Shown here: one piece after another, positions 1-7,216 of the stretch
How the letters are laid out: the number at the start of each line of letters is the position of its first letter
Numbering within the stretch: position 1 is the first letter of the stretch
Source of the DNA: an uncultured Moheibacter sp.
GTDB lineage: Bacteria > Bacteroidota > Bacteroidia > Flavobacteriales > Weeksellaceae
Assembly (NCBI GenBank): GCA_937875605.1
Contig: CALLXZ010000193.1
Location: 1 to 27,579, forward strand
Reading direction: 5' to 3'
Length of the DNA stretch: 27,579 bases
Position numbers and translations under genes: made by a program
Notes under the pieces: model-generated
What the model was told of the DNA's origin: nothing
Database searches by the model: none
The model's input: the letters and a program-made list of their open reading frames with translations, nothing else

Positions 1-2018
1 TACCAAATTAGAATTCGTTCAGCCTGTGGTTTATACATTTTATCATCTTTTTTAACATCAAATGCTTTGTAAAAACCTTCAATGTTTTCCAATGGACCAA
101 TCGCGCGAAAATAACCCGGCGAATGTGGATCTGTTTTTACTTGATTAATCAAAGCAGCTTCTGTGGATTTAGTTCTCCAAATCGTAGCCCAAGAAATGAA
201 AAATCGCTGTTCCTGTGTCAATCCATCTATTTTTCCTGGATTTCCTTTGTCTTTTACATACATCAAAAGTGCATCATACGCCACATTCAAACCTCCTAAA
301 TCACCTATGTTTTCACCCAACGTAAATTCTCCGTTTACAAAAGTTCCGGTTACTGGTTCGTATTTGCTGTATTGATCGGACAAAGCTTTTCCGGCAGCAT
401 TAAATTTTGTAAAGTCGGTTTCTGTCCACCAATTTTTCAGGTTTCCATCTCCGTCATAAAGTGCACCGCTGTCATCAAATCCATGCGAAACTTCATGTCC
501 GATGACCGCACCAATTCCTCCGAAATTAACAGCAGCATCTGCACGATAATCATAAAAAGGATATTGCAAAATAGCCGCAGGGAAAACGATTTCGTTGTTA
601 GCAGGATTGAAATATGCATTTACGGTTTGAGGAGACATTCCCCATTCACTTCGGTCAACCGGCCTTCCGATTTTATTAAACATATAATTATATCCCCATT
701 TTCGGACATTCATTCGGTTGGTGTACAAAGCTCCTTCTTGTGTGTGCGGAACAATTTCTAATTTAGAATAATCTCTCCATTTATCAGGATAACCGATTTT
801 TACGGTGAATTTATTCAACTTTTCCAACGCTTTGACCTTGGTTTCGGGCGACATCCATTCTAAATTTTTAATATGCACATCAAATGATTTAAACAAATAA
901 TCAATCATCTCTTTGGCATTGGATTTGGCTTCTGGTGGGAAATTATCTTTCACATAAATCTTACCCAAAAGTTCTCCTGCCGAACCATTTACATATTCCA
1001 ATCCTCTTTTCTCAAGAGATCTTTGTTCTTTTTGACCTTTTAATTGTTTGCCATAAAAATCAAAACTCAATTCGTCCAATTCTTTGGTTAAATATCCGGC
1101 AGAACTATCAATTAAATGAAATTTCAAATATTGTTTGATTACCGCAATGTTATTTTCGTTAATGATTTTGTCTAAATTTTTGAAATAATTGATTTCTCCA
1201 ATGATAACTGAGTCGGATTTAATTCCTAAATCAGTAACAAACTTACTTAAATCAATATTTTTAGATAATTTCTTCAAATCCTTTACTGAATAAGGATTGA
1301 ACTGCAAACGGTCATCCCGTAATTGTTCTACCGTAAATAATTGCGAAGCGATTTCTTTTTCAAATGCTACCAATTTCGGGCCTTTCAGATCCCGTGTTTT
1401 TTCTCCTGTAAAATTGTAAATTTTATCAATGTAAGCGGAATATTGATCAAGCGTTTTACGGTTGTTTTCATCCTCTTTTTGGTAATAATCGCGTCCCATT
1501 CCTAAATCAGCATCATTTAGATATACAGCATTCTGCGAACTGTTTTTCATGTGGGAATGCACATAAAAACCATAAAGTGAATTCATTCCAAGCGGAGTTA
1601 CTTCCGTTAAGTATTTTTCTAAATCTTTTACCGTTTTGATTTTATCAATTTTATCCAAATAAGGCTGAATAGGTTTCAGTCCGGCTTCATTTCGAGCATC
1701 AAAGTCAATATAAGATTGATATAAATCACTGATTTTCTGTTCGTCACTTCCCTTTGTATGATTTTTATTCAAAAGGCCTTTTAGAATTCCAAGGGAAACG
1801 ATATCGGTATTTTCCCGAAGTTCGTCAAAACTTCCCCAACGCGCACGATCGGAAGGAATTTCGGTGTTTTTCATCCAGTTTCCATTTACATAATTGTAAA
1901 AATCGTCTTGCGGTCGGACAGATTTGTCCATATATTGCTCTTTTATTGCATGAAAATCCTGCTGTGCAAATGCCAAGATTCCGCTTAGAGAAATACTTAA
2001 AAATAATAATCTTTTCAT
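1..2018 (-). CDS. M13 family zinc metallopeptidase (neprilysin/PepO-like), stop codon lost at window edge
   Basis: I translated this by hand from the start codon at 2018-2016. It begins with a Sec signal peptide (MKRLLFLSISLSGILAFAQ, probable cut after AFA), so the enzyme is exported, probably to the periplasm. The M13 N-terminal domain follows (RPQDDFYNYVNGNW near residues 34-47). The catalytic zinc motif HEVSH is at residues 508-512 and the third ligand motif ENIGD at 569-573, so the active site is intact. M13 enzymes cleave oligopeptides. The last readable codon is Trp672, followed by TA; M13 proteins usually end in a Trp, so the gene very probably stops one base outside the window and is essentially complete. 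It is transcribed away from the threonine dehydrogenase gene across a 219-base gap. I see no convincing TAnnTTTG promoter for it. Confidence 0.93.
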   Translation of the reverse strand, partial: MKRLLFLSISLSGILAFAQQDFHAIKEQYMDKSVRPQDDFYNYVNGNWMKNTEIPSDRARWGSFDELRENTDIVSLGILKGLLNKNHTKGSDEQKISDLYQSYIDFDARNEAGLKPIQPYLDKIDKIKTVKDLEKYLTEVTPLGMNSLYGFYVHSHMKNSSQNAVYLNDADLGMGRDYYQKEDENNRKTLDQYSAYIDKIYNFTGEKTRDLKGPKLVAFEKEIASQLFTVEQLRDDRLQFNPYSVKDLKKLSKNIDLSKFVTDLGIKSDSVIIGEINYFKNLDKIINENNIAVIKQYLKFHLIDSSAGYLTKELDELSFDFYGKQLKGQKEQRSLEKRGLEYVNGSAGELLGKIYVKDNFPPEAKSNAKEMIDYLFKSFDVHIKNLEWMSPETKVKALEKLNKFTVKIGYPDKWRDYSKLEIVPHTQEGALYTNRMNVRKWGYNYMFNKIGRPVDRSEWGMSPQTVNAYFNPANNEIVFPAAILQYPFYDYRADAAVNFGGIGAVIGHEVSHGFDDSGALYDGDGNLKNWWTETDFTKFNAAGKALSDQYSKYEPVTGTFVNGEFTLGENIGDLGGLNVAYDALLMYVKDKGNPGKIDGLTQEQRFFISWATIWRTKSTEAALINQVKTDPHSPGYFRAIGPLENIEGFYKAFDVKKDDKMYKPQAERILIW

Positions 2019-2120
2019 CTGTTTCTGTTTTTTTATTAATTGTCAGATGGAACACACCAAATACTTTTTTGTTCGTTAAAAAATAAATTTTCCAAACAAG
2101 GGTGTTTCATTTTGAATTAA

Positions 2121-2150
2121 TTTGTTCCGGACAATTAGTCCTTAAATTTG
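2121..2150 (+). promoter_or_regulatory. candidate upstream promoter of the threonine dehydrogenase gene
   Basis: TTTG at 2121-2124 and TAAATTTG at 2143-2150 are separated by 18 bases, which fits the Bacteroidota consensus (TTG near -33, TAnnTTTG near -7). A small inverted repeat, GGAC-AATTA-GTCC (2129-2141), sits between the two boxes and could be an operator. It would give a leader of about 80 bases. Confidence 0.4.
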
Positions 2151-2203
2151 GCGTGAAGTTACAAAACGAAATGTTTTTCTGTTTTAAAATACCTCATAAA
2201 TAC

Positions 2204-2211
2204 TATATTTG
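2204..2211 (+). promoter_or_regulatory. -7 promoter box (TATATTTG) of the threonine dehydrogenase gene
   Basis: This is a perfect match to TAnnTTTG, ending 26 bases before the ATG at 2238. The -33 region is only T-rich, without a clear TTG. It is the nearer of two candidate promoters for this gene. Confidence 0.5.
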
Positions 2212-2237
2212 CTTGGCAAAATACACAAAATAAAACC

Positions 2238-3185
2238 ATGACACACAAAATTTTGGTAACCGGTGCACTTGGACAAATCGGATCTGAACTAACATCGGCA
2301 TTAAGGGAAATTTACGGAGTTGAAAATGTATTGTCAACCGACATTCAGCAAAAGGAAAAAGTAGATGACCCTAATTACGAAAAATTAGATGTAATGGATG
2401 CAACACAGATTTCCGATGTTGTTTCGCAAAATAAAATAACCATTGTTTATCATTTAGCGGCCATGCTTTCCGCAACCGCAGAAAAATATCCCAGAAAGGG
2501 TTGGGATCTGAATATGGAATCGTTGCTGACTTTTTTGGATTTAGCAAAGGATAAAAAGATAAATCAAATTTACTGGCCGAGCAGCATTGCGATATTTGGG
2601 CCGGAAACGCCTAAACAGCAAACTGAACAAAATGCGCTTGCTATACCCACTACCGTTTATGGAATTTCAAAAAGAGCAGGTGAGTTATGGTGCAATTATT
2701 ACCACGAAAAATTTGGAGTGGATGTAAGAAGTATCCGTTATCCGGGCTTGATCAGTTGGAAAACGCGTCCGGGAGGAGGAACTACCGATTATGCAGTTGA
2801 TATTTATTATCAGGCTTTGGAAGAAGGAAAATATGAATGTTTCCTTTCTGAAAATTCTGCTTTGCCTATGATGTACATGGATGATGCGATTCGTGCAACG
2901 ATAGAATTGATGCAAGCTGACGCTGATAAATTAACCATCCGAACTTCTTATAATTTAAATGCGTTGAGTTTTACTCCGAAAGAAATCGCAGCCGAAATCC
3001 AAAAGCAGATTCCGGATTTCGAGATTTCTTATAAGCCTGATTTTCGTCAGGCGATAGCCGACAGTTGGCCGGCTAGCATTGATGATTCTGTAGCACAAAA
3101 GGATTGGGGATGGAAACCTGAATTTGATTTAGAAAAAATGACGGAAGCGATGTTGGAAAATTTGAAGGTTAAATTGAATAAATAA
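2238..3185 (+). CDS. tdh: NAD-dependent L-threonine 3-dehydrogenase, short-chain/extended SDR type
   Basis: The enzyme oxidises L-threonine to 2-amino-3-ketobutyrate in the cytoplasm, the first step of threonine breakdown to glycine and acetyl-CoA. The Rossmann motif GALGQIG is at residues 9-15, the catalytic Ser is in WPSSIAIFG (Ser115/116), and the Tyr-Lys pair is in YGISK (Tyr141, Lys145). The stretch RYPGLISWKTRPGGGTTDYA is characteristic of the UDP-galactose-epimerase-like threonine dehydrogenases found in Flavobacterium and relatives, as opposed to the zinc-dependent MDR type of E. coli. The length of 315 residues is normal. No kbl gene (2-amino-3-ketobutyrate ligase) lies beside it. 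It is a single-gene unit, closed by the hairpin just downstream. A general epimerase is the alternative, less likely given the substrate-site signature. Confidence 0.9.
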   Translation: MTHKILVTGALGQIGSELTSALREIYGVENVLSTDIQQKEKVDDPNYEKLDVMDATQISDVVSQNKITIVYHLAAMLSATAEKYPRKGWDLNMESLLTFLDLAKDKKINQIYWPSSIAIFGPETPKQQTEQNALAIPTTVYGISKRAGELWCNYYHEKFGVDVRSIRYPGLISWKTRPGGGTTDYAVDIYYQALEEGKYECFLSENSALPMMYMDDAIRATIELMQADADKLTIRTSYNLNALSFTPKEIAAEIQKQIPDFEISYKPDFRQAIADSWPASIDDSVAQKDWGWKPEFDLEKMTEAMLENLKVKLNK

Positions 3186-3205
3186 CAATATTAAATATCG
3201 TTTAC

Positions 3206-3238
3206 AGACCTCACAGGTTTTCAAAACCTGTGAGGTCT
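3206..3238 (+). terminator. strong palindrome acting as intrinsic terminator; probable dispersed repeat
   Basis: AGACCTCACAGGTTTT (3206-3221) and its exact complement (3223-3238) flank a single C, giving an almost perfect hairpin followed by a short T run (3238-3241). It sits 20 bases after the threonine dehydrogenase stop codon. From general knowledge, palindromes of this kind (ACCT..AGGTTTT..AAAACCT..AGGT) recur between genes in many Flavobacteriia genomes. It may therefore be a mobile or repeated intergenic element as well as a terminator. Only one copy is present here. Confidence 0.8.
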
Positions 3239-3253
3239 TTTCGTTTAAAACAT

Positions 3254-3261
3254 TAACTTTG
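3254..3261 (+). promoter_or_regulatory. -7 promoter box (TAACTTTG) of the kinase / RapZ-C / MurU cassette
   Basis: This is a perfect TAnnTTTG match just after the hairpin, ending 14 bases before the ATG at 3276. The predicted leader is about ten bases. There is no clear TTG in the -33 region. Confidence 0.45.
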
Positions 3262-3275
3262 GAGAAAGTTTTCAG

Positions 3276-4310
3276 ATGACTGAAAAAATCCAAGATTTCC
3301 TGAATTTACATTACGGCGAGCAAGCGTTTGAAAGTCTGGAGCTTTTGTCTGGTGGCGGTTCGGAAAGGAAATATTACCGATTTAATTATTCTGATCAATC
3401 ATTTGTTTTGACGGAAAGTGAAAATGTGGAAGAGAATAAAACTTTCATTTATTTCACGGAACATTTTTCTAAATTGATTGAAAATCTTCCGAAAATTTTT
3501 CATGTTTCTGATGATTTTAATTTGTATGTACAATCAGATTTTGGAAATCAAACTTTGCTGGATGTCGTTTTGGGAAATCCGAATGAATCCAAATTTCTTT
3601 ATGAAAAATCAATTCGTCAATTGGTTAAAATGCAAGTTTTAGGTGGGACAGAATTGGATTATTCGAACTGCTTTAGTTATCCGAAATTCAATCATATATT
3701 GGTTTTGCGCGATTTGTTTTCATTTAAAAATTATTTCCTGAATCTTTTGGGAATTGAGTTCAATCAAGGGAAATTAATTCAGGATTTTGAACGTTTTGCA
3801 TACGATTTTGAACAAATTCCGGAACAATATTTCGTTTACCGAGATTTCCAAACCAGAAACATTATGGTTTATGAAAACGAACCTTATTTTATTGATTATC
3901 AGGGTGGTTTAAAAGGTCCTGCGCAATATGATTTGGCTTCGATTTTATGGCAGGCAAAAACCGATCTGCCTGAAAGCTGTAAAGTTGAACTTTATGATAT
4001 TTATGTAAAAGAATTTATCGATTTAACGCAAAAAGATTTAAACGGAATTCAATTCAGAAAAGGTTATGATTTATGTGTTCTGGAAAGAGTTTTACAGGTT
4101 TTAGGAACATACGGATTCAGAGGGATTTGTGAAGGAAAAAAACATTTTACAGAAAGCATAGAATTTGGATTGAAAAATCTGAAAAAAATAAAAGAATATT
4201 CTATTTTGGGGAATTATCCTGAGTTAAAAAAAGTAGTAATTAAATTAACTGAAGATTCAACGCTTCAAAAAGTAAAAAAAATTATCAATGAGCGACAAGC
4301 TAACTGTTAA
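3276..4310 (+). CDS. APH-fold small-molecule kinase, probable AmgK-like amino-sugar (MurNAc/GlcNAc) kinase
   Basis: This is a cytoplasmic kinase of the aminoglycoside phosphotransferase fold. The catalytic loop YRDFQTRN is at residues 188-195 (Asp190 base, Asn195) and the metal-binding Asp207 lies in FIDYQGG. A glycine-rich GGGSERKYYR stretch (26-35) marks the nucleotide-binding start. The catalytic residues are intact. Two genes downstream lies a MurU-like nucleotidyltransferase; in Pseudomonas, AmgK (same fold) makes MurNAc/GlcNAc alpha-1-phosphate for MurU in peptidoglycan recycling. The pairing therefore suggests an anomeric amino-sugar kinase. A drug-resistance role is unlikely in this context. 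The last 23 bases overlap the next gene, so the two are probably translationally coupled. The fold is certain and the substrate is inferred from neighbours. Confidence 0.75.
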   Translation: MTEKIQDFLNLHYGEQAFESLELLSGGGSERKYYRFNYSDQSFVLTESENVEENKTFIYFTEHFSKLIENLPKIFHVSDDFNLYVQSDFGNQTLLDVVLGNPNESKFLYEKSIRQLVKMQVLGGTELDYSNCFSYPKFNHILVLRDLFSFKNYFLNLLGIEFNQGKLIQDFERFAYDFEQIPEQYFVYRDFQTRNIMVYENEPYFIDYQGGLKGPAQYDLASILWQAKTDLPESCKVELYDIYVKEFIDLTQKDLNGIQFRKGYDLCVLERVLQVLGTYGFRGICEGKKHFTESIEFGLKNLKKIKEYSILGNYPELKKVVIKLTEDSTLQKVKKIINERQANC

Positions 4311-4713
4311 CGTAAGAAGTTTTTCATACAAAAAAGGAATTCCAAAAGACGAATCCGGAAACGGAGGAGGCTTCGTTTTTGATTGTCGCGGAATTTTGAA
4401 TCCAGGGCGAATTCAGGAATACAAAACCCAGACTGGCAGAGACGAAGCGGTGAAAAACTATCTACAAACGGAAACGAAGATCGGAGCATTTTTACAAGCT
4501 GCATTTCAGTTGGTTGACATTTCAATTGAGGATTATTCAGCACGCGGATTTGCAAATCTCGAAATCAATTTTGGTTGTACGGGTGGGCAACATCGTTCGG
4601 TTTATTCGGCTGACGCGATGGCAAAACATATTCAGGAGAAATTTCCAAATGTTGATGTTGTTGTGAACCATGTTGAGCAGGAGTCAAAAAATTGGATTAA
4701 CGAAATTTATTAG
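4288..4713 (+). CDS. stand-alone RapZ C-terminal domain protein
   Basis: The protein has 141 residues and matches only the C-terminal half of RapZ. It has DCRGILNPG at residues 32-40 and the family signature GCTGGQHRSV at 96-105. The N-terminal P-loop ATPase half of full-length RapZ (about 280 residues) is absent, and the ATG at 4288 leaves no room for it. In E. coli the RapZ C-terminal domain binds glucosamine-6-phosphate and controls GlmS production through small RNAs. Here it lies between an amino-sugar-type kinase and a MurU-like enzyme, so a sensing or enzymatic role on an amino-sugar phosphate is a reasonable inference. It overlaps the kinase gene by 23 bases and ends 3 bases before the next ATG. 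Confidence 0.85.
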   Translation: MSDKLTVNVRSFSYKKGIPKDESGNGGGFVFDCRGILNPGRIQEYKTQTGRDEAVKNYLQTETKIGAFLQAAFQLVDISIEDYSARGFANLEINFGCTGGQHRSVYSADAMAKHIQEKFPNVDVVVNHVEQESKNWINEIY

Positions 4714-4716
4714 AAG

Positions 4717-5427
4717 ATGAAAGCAATGCTATTCGCAGCAGGTCTCGGTACTCGATTGAAACCTTTTACAGATAACCATCCAAAAGCATTGGCTGTGGTC
4801 AACGGTAAAACTTTGTTGGAAAGAAATATCGAATATTTGAAAGCATTTGGAATTACTGAATTTGTGATAAATGTTCATCATTTTGCTGACCAAATCAAAG
4901 ATTTTCTAGATTCAAAAAATAATTTCGGAGTAAAGATTCATATTTCAGATGAATCGGACGAAGTTTTAGAAACCGGCGGCGGATTGGTGAAAGCCAGAAA
5001 ATTTTTAGAGAAAGAAACTTTTTTGGTGATGAATGTGGATATTTTGACGGATTTGAATGTTTCGGAATTCCTTCAGTTTCATATACAAAATAAACCTTTG
5101 GTTACACTTGCTGTTTCGGACAGGGAGAGTTCCCGTAAATTATTGTTTGAGGAAAATAAGGAACTAAAAGGTTGGCAAAATCTGAATTCGGGTGAAAAAA
5201 TCATTGCTTCTGAAAACTCATTAAGAGAATTGGCATTTAGTGGAATTCACATCATTGAACCTGAAATTTTTGAACGAATGCCGACTTCCGGTAAATTTTC
5301 CATTATGACTACTTATATGGAATTAATGAAAAATGAAAAGATTTTAGGATTTGATCACAGTGGTGGAAAATTAGTAGATGTGGGACGCCCGGAAAGCGTT
5401 CGGGAAGCGGAAAGATTATTTATTTAA
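4717..5427 (+). CDS. sugar-1-phosphate nucleotidyltransferase, MurU-like
   Basis: This is a cytoplasmic GT-A-fold nucleotidyltransferase of 236 residues, the normal size for MurU. It opens with the nucleotide-binding motif AAGLGTRLKPFT (7-18), followed by the substrate-activating lysine in HPKAL (Lys23), ETGGG at 85-89 and the metal-binding NVD at 106-108. MurU converts MurNAc-alpha-1-phosphate and UTP to UDP-MurNAc, letting cells recycle peptidoglycan and bypass fosfomycin-sensitive MurA. The assignment rests on size, motifs and the kinase two genes upstream. A mannose-1-phosphate or glucose-1-phosphate transferase remains possible. It is the last gene of the cassette and a 99-base gap follows. 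Confidence 0.75.
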   Translation: MKAMLFAAGLGTRLKPFTDNHPKALAVVNGKTLLERNIEYLKAFGITEFVINVHHFADQIKDFLDSKNNFGVKIHISDESDEVLETGGGLVKARKFLEKETFLVMNVDILTDLNVSEFLQFHIQNKPLVTLAVSDRESSRKLLFEENKELKGWQNLNSGEKIIASENSLRELAFSGIHIIEPEIFERMPTSGKFSIMTTYMELMKNEKILGFDHSGGKLVDVGRPESVREAERLFI

Positions 5428-5470
5428 TTTTTTAACTGCCAAATCATTATCAAAAGAATTGTAGGAATCC

Positions 5471-5505
5471 TTAACACTCAATTTACATTGAACGAAGTAA
5501 TTTTG
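5471..5505 (+). promoter_or_regulatory. candidate Pho box plus -7 promoter of the Na/Pi cotransporter gene
   Basis: TTAACA (5471-5476) and TTTACA (5482-5487) form a direct repeat with an 11-base period, one helical turn. The -7 box TAATTTTG (5498-5505) follows after 10 bases. The same layout, including the words TAACACTCA and GTAATTTTGC, occurs upstream of pstS at 25356-25389. No TTG element is seen at -33, as expected for an activator-dependent promoter. The gene starts at 5527. Confidence 0.55.
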
Positions 5506-5526
5506 CAAATTGAATAAAGTAGTAAA

Positions 5527-7167
5527 ATGTCTACCGTCCTGCTCATCTTAAACGTTCTCGGATCTGTATCGCTTTTTCTTTATGGAATGAAAGTGATGAG
5601 CGAAGGAGTTCAACGTTCAGCGGGAGGTCAACTACAAATGTTTTTGAATAAAATGACTCGAAATCCTTATTCGGGTGCTTTTGCGGGAACTTTATTCACG
5701 GGTGCTTTACAATCTTCTTCTATTGTGAGTGTGTTGACATTAAGCTTTGTAAATGCAGGGTTACTCAACTTGCGCCGGGCATTTTCGGTTATCGTTGGAG
5801 CCAACATCGGAACGGTCATCAAGTTATGGCTGATCATCGGTTTAGGGTCGGTTTGGCACATAGAATCACTTGCGCTGCCGATGATTGCGGTTGCGGTTAC
5901 TTTTTTATTTTTCCGAAATCAAAAGGCAAAAGAATGGGCAAATTTCTTCATCGGTCTTGCCTTGATTTTTGTAGGATTTTATTTTTTAAATCAATTTTTC
6001 CCCGATTTCTCTAACCAAGAATTTTTTAACCAATACATCCAAAAATACGGGAGCAGTAATACCTATACATCTTCTCTATTGTTTGTACTCATTGGGATAT
6101 TGATTACATTTTTATTTCATTCGTCCAGTGCATTCATTGTGCTTGCAGCCGTTTTAGTTTCAAAAGGGATGAATGTTGAACACGCTGCGATGATGGTTTT
6201 GGGAGCCAATATAGGGACGACATCTGCGGCTTTAATTGCTTCTATTGTAGGGAATCGCGCATCTAAAATTGTAGCATGGTTTCATTTCTTTTTAAATCTA
6301 GCAGGCGTTGTTTTGTTTTTCTTTTTGGTTCCTGTGAGCTTAAATTGGTTGAAAGAAAATGTTTCGAGTGACGGTGAAATTTTACTGGTTTCGTTTCATA
6401 CATTGTTTAATATAGTTTCGGCTTTGCTTATTCTTCCATTTCTCAATTCTATTGCGGACTGGGCAGAAGCAAAATATTTAGATCAGTCAAAAGATCAATC
6501 TTCGCTTAAATTAATTGCGAGACCTTTTGGTCCGACGGCAAAGATGTATGTGTATGAAGCCAATAGAGAAATTGTAAAGTTTGCGGGAATAACGCGCCAA
6601 ATCATTACGAATCTGGGCAGAATGATTTCCGAGAGTGATGAAGAAAAACTGAAAGAATTACGGAAGCGGATTTTTACATTGGAAAAGGAAAGTGATGAAT
6701 TGGAAAAAAGTATTCTAGATTATTTGAATTCAATTTATAATTTCGAAATGTCCGGCGAAGTCGCGTTGAACATTCACCGACTGATTGAAATCTGTCATCA
6801 TCTGGAAAATATAGGCGATTTGGCATTGAAAATTGCATCAATTCATAGAGAAAGACGAAAAAATAATAGTTTCATCACACCGAGATTACGGGAATTGCTT
6901 CAGGATTTACAGGATTCACTTTCACTGGCAACGACCAATTTGGTTCAGAATCTGAACGAGACACAAGGAAAAGTGGATCTTTTGGAAGCCCGACAGATTG
7001 AAAAATCAATCGACAAAAAATTTGACAAGGCCGAAGATGCTTTGCTCAAAGCCATTGAATCCGAAAAATTATCGGCACGAAGCGCATTATATTATACCGA
7101 ATTGATTCAAAACTATGAATTGATTGGAGATCATTTATATCAGGCCAATAAAGCTTTGGGAAAATAA
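5527..7167 (+). CDS. Na/Pi cotransporter family protein with C-terminal PhoU domain
   Basis: This is an inner-membrane sodium-coupled phosphate carrier. Two inverted NaPi repeats are visible: QSSS at residues 62-65 with GANIGT at 91-96, and HSSS at 198-201 with GANIGT at 226-231. Hydrophobic segments fill about residues 1-310. From about residue 340 to 546 the protein is helical and charged, with the PhoU-like helical bundle typical of the YjbB/NptA type (sequence around LEKESDELEKSI and HHLENIGDLA). The length of 546 residues is normal for the fusion form. The upstream region resembles that of pstS in this window, so phosphate control is likely. The gene stands alone and the next gene has its own promoter. 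Confidence 0.92.
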   Translation: MSTVLLILNVLGSVSLFLYGMKVMSEGVQRSAGGQLQMFLNKMTRNPYSGAFAGTLFTGALQSSSIVSVLTLSFVNAGLLNLRRAFSVIVGANIGTVIKLWLIIGLGSVWHIESLALPMIAVAVTFLFFRNQKAKEWANFFIGLALIFVGFYFLNQFFPDFSNQEFFNQYIQKYGSSNTYTSSLLFVLIGILITFLFHSSSAFIVLAAVLVSKGMNVEHAAMMVLGANIGTTSAALIASIVGNRASKIVAWFHFFLNLAGVVLFFFLVPVSLNWLKENVSSDGEILLVSFHTLFNIVSALLILPFLNSIADWAEAKYLDQSKDQSSLKLIARPFGPTAKMYVYEANREIVKFAGITRQIITNLGRMISESDEEKLKELRKRIFTLEKESDELEKSILDYLNSIYNFEMSGEVALNIHRLIEICHHLENIGDLALKIASIHRERRKNNSFITPRLRELLQDLQDSLSLATTNLVQNLNETQGKVDLLEARQIEKSIDKKFDKAEDALLKAIESEKLSARSALYYTELIQNYELIGDHLYQANKALGK

Positions 7168-7178
7168 TTTTGTTCAAA

Positions 7179-7200
7179 GTTTCAGGTTTCAGGTTTCAAG
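7179..7200 (+). repeat. three tandem copies of a GTTTCAG-like heptamer
   Basis: GTTTCAG, GTTTCAG and GTTTCAA run head to tail between the Na/Pi gene and the LuxE-like gene, just upstream of the latter's -7 box. The array is short and could be slippage-prone. Spacing between the -7 box at 7205 and any upstream element would change with copy number. Confidence 0.6.
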
Positions 7201-7204
7201 TTGG

Positions 7205-7212
7205 TAAATTTG
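7205..7212 (+). promoter_or_regulatory. -7 promoter box (TAAATTTG) of the LuxE-like gene
   Basis: This is a perfect TAnnTTTG match ending only 4 bases before the ATG at 7217. If used, the transcript would start at or within a base or two of the start codon (leaderless). No TTG is seen about 20 bases upstream. Confidence 0.45.
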
Positions 7213-7216
7213 TAAA

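Noticed and set aside
163..1138. Plus-strand open frames of 67-129 codons over the M13 peptidase
   Set aside because: They lie opposite a continuous minus-strand M13 reading frame with signal peptide and zinc motifs, and have no recognisable domains.
3276..4310. Aminoglycoside resistance gene
   Set aside because: The fold is shared, but the partners are a RapZ-C domain and a MurU-like enzyme, pointing to sugar phosphorylation.
7179..7200. GTTTCAG repeats as a CRISPR-like array
   Set aside because: Three direct heptamers without spacers and no cas genes; just a short tandem repeat.
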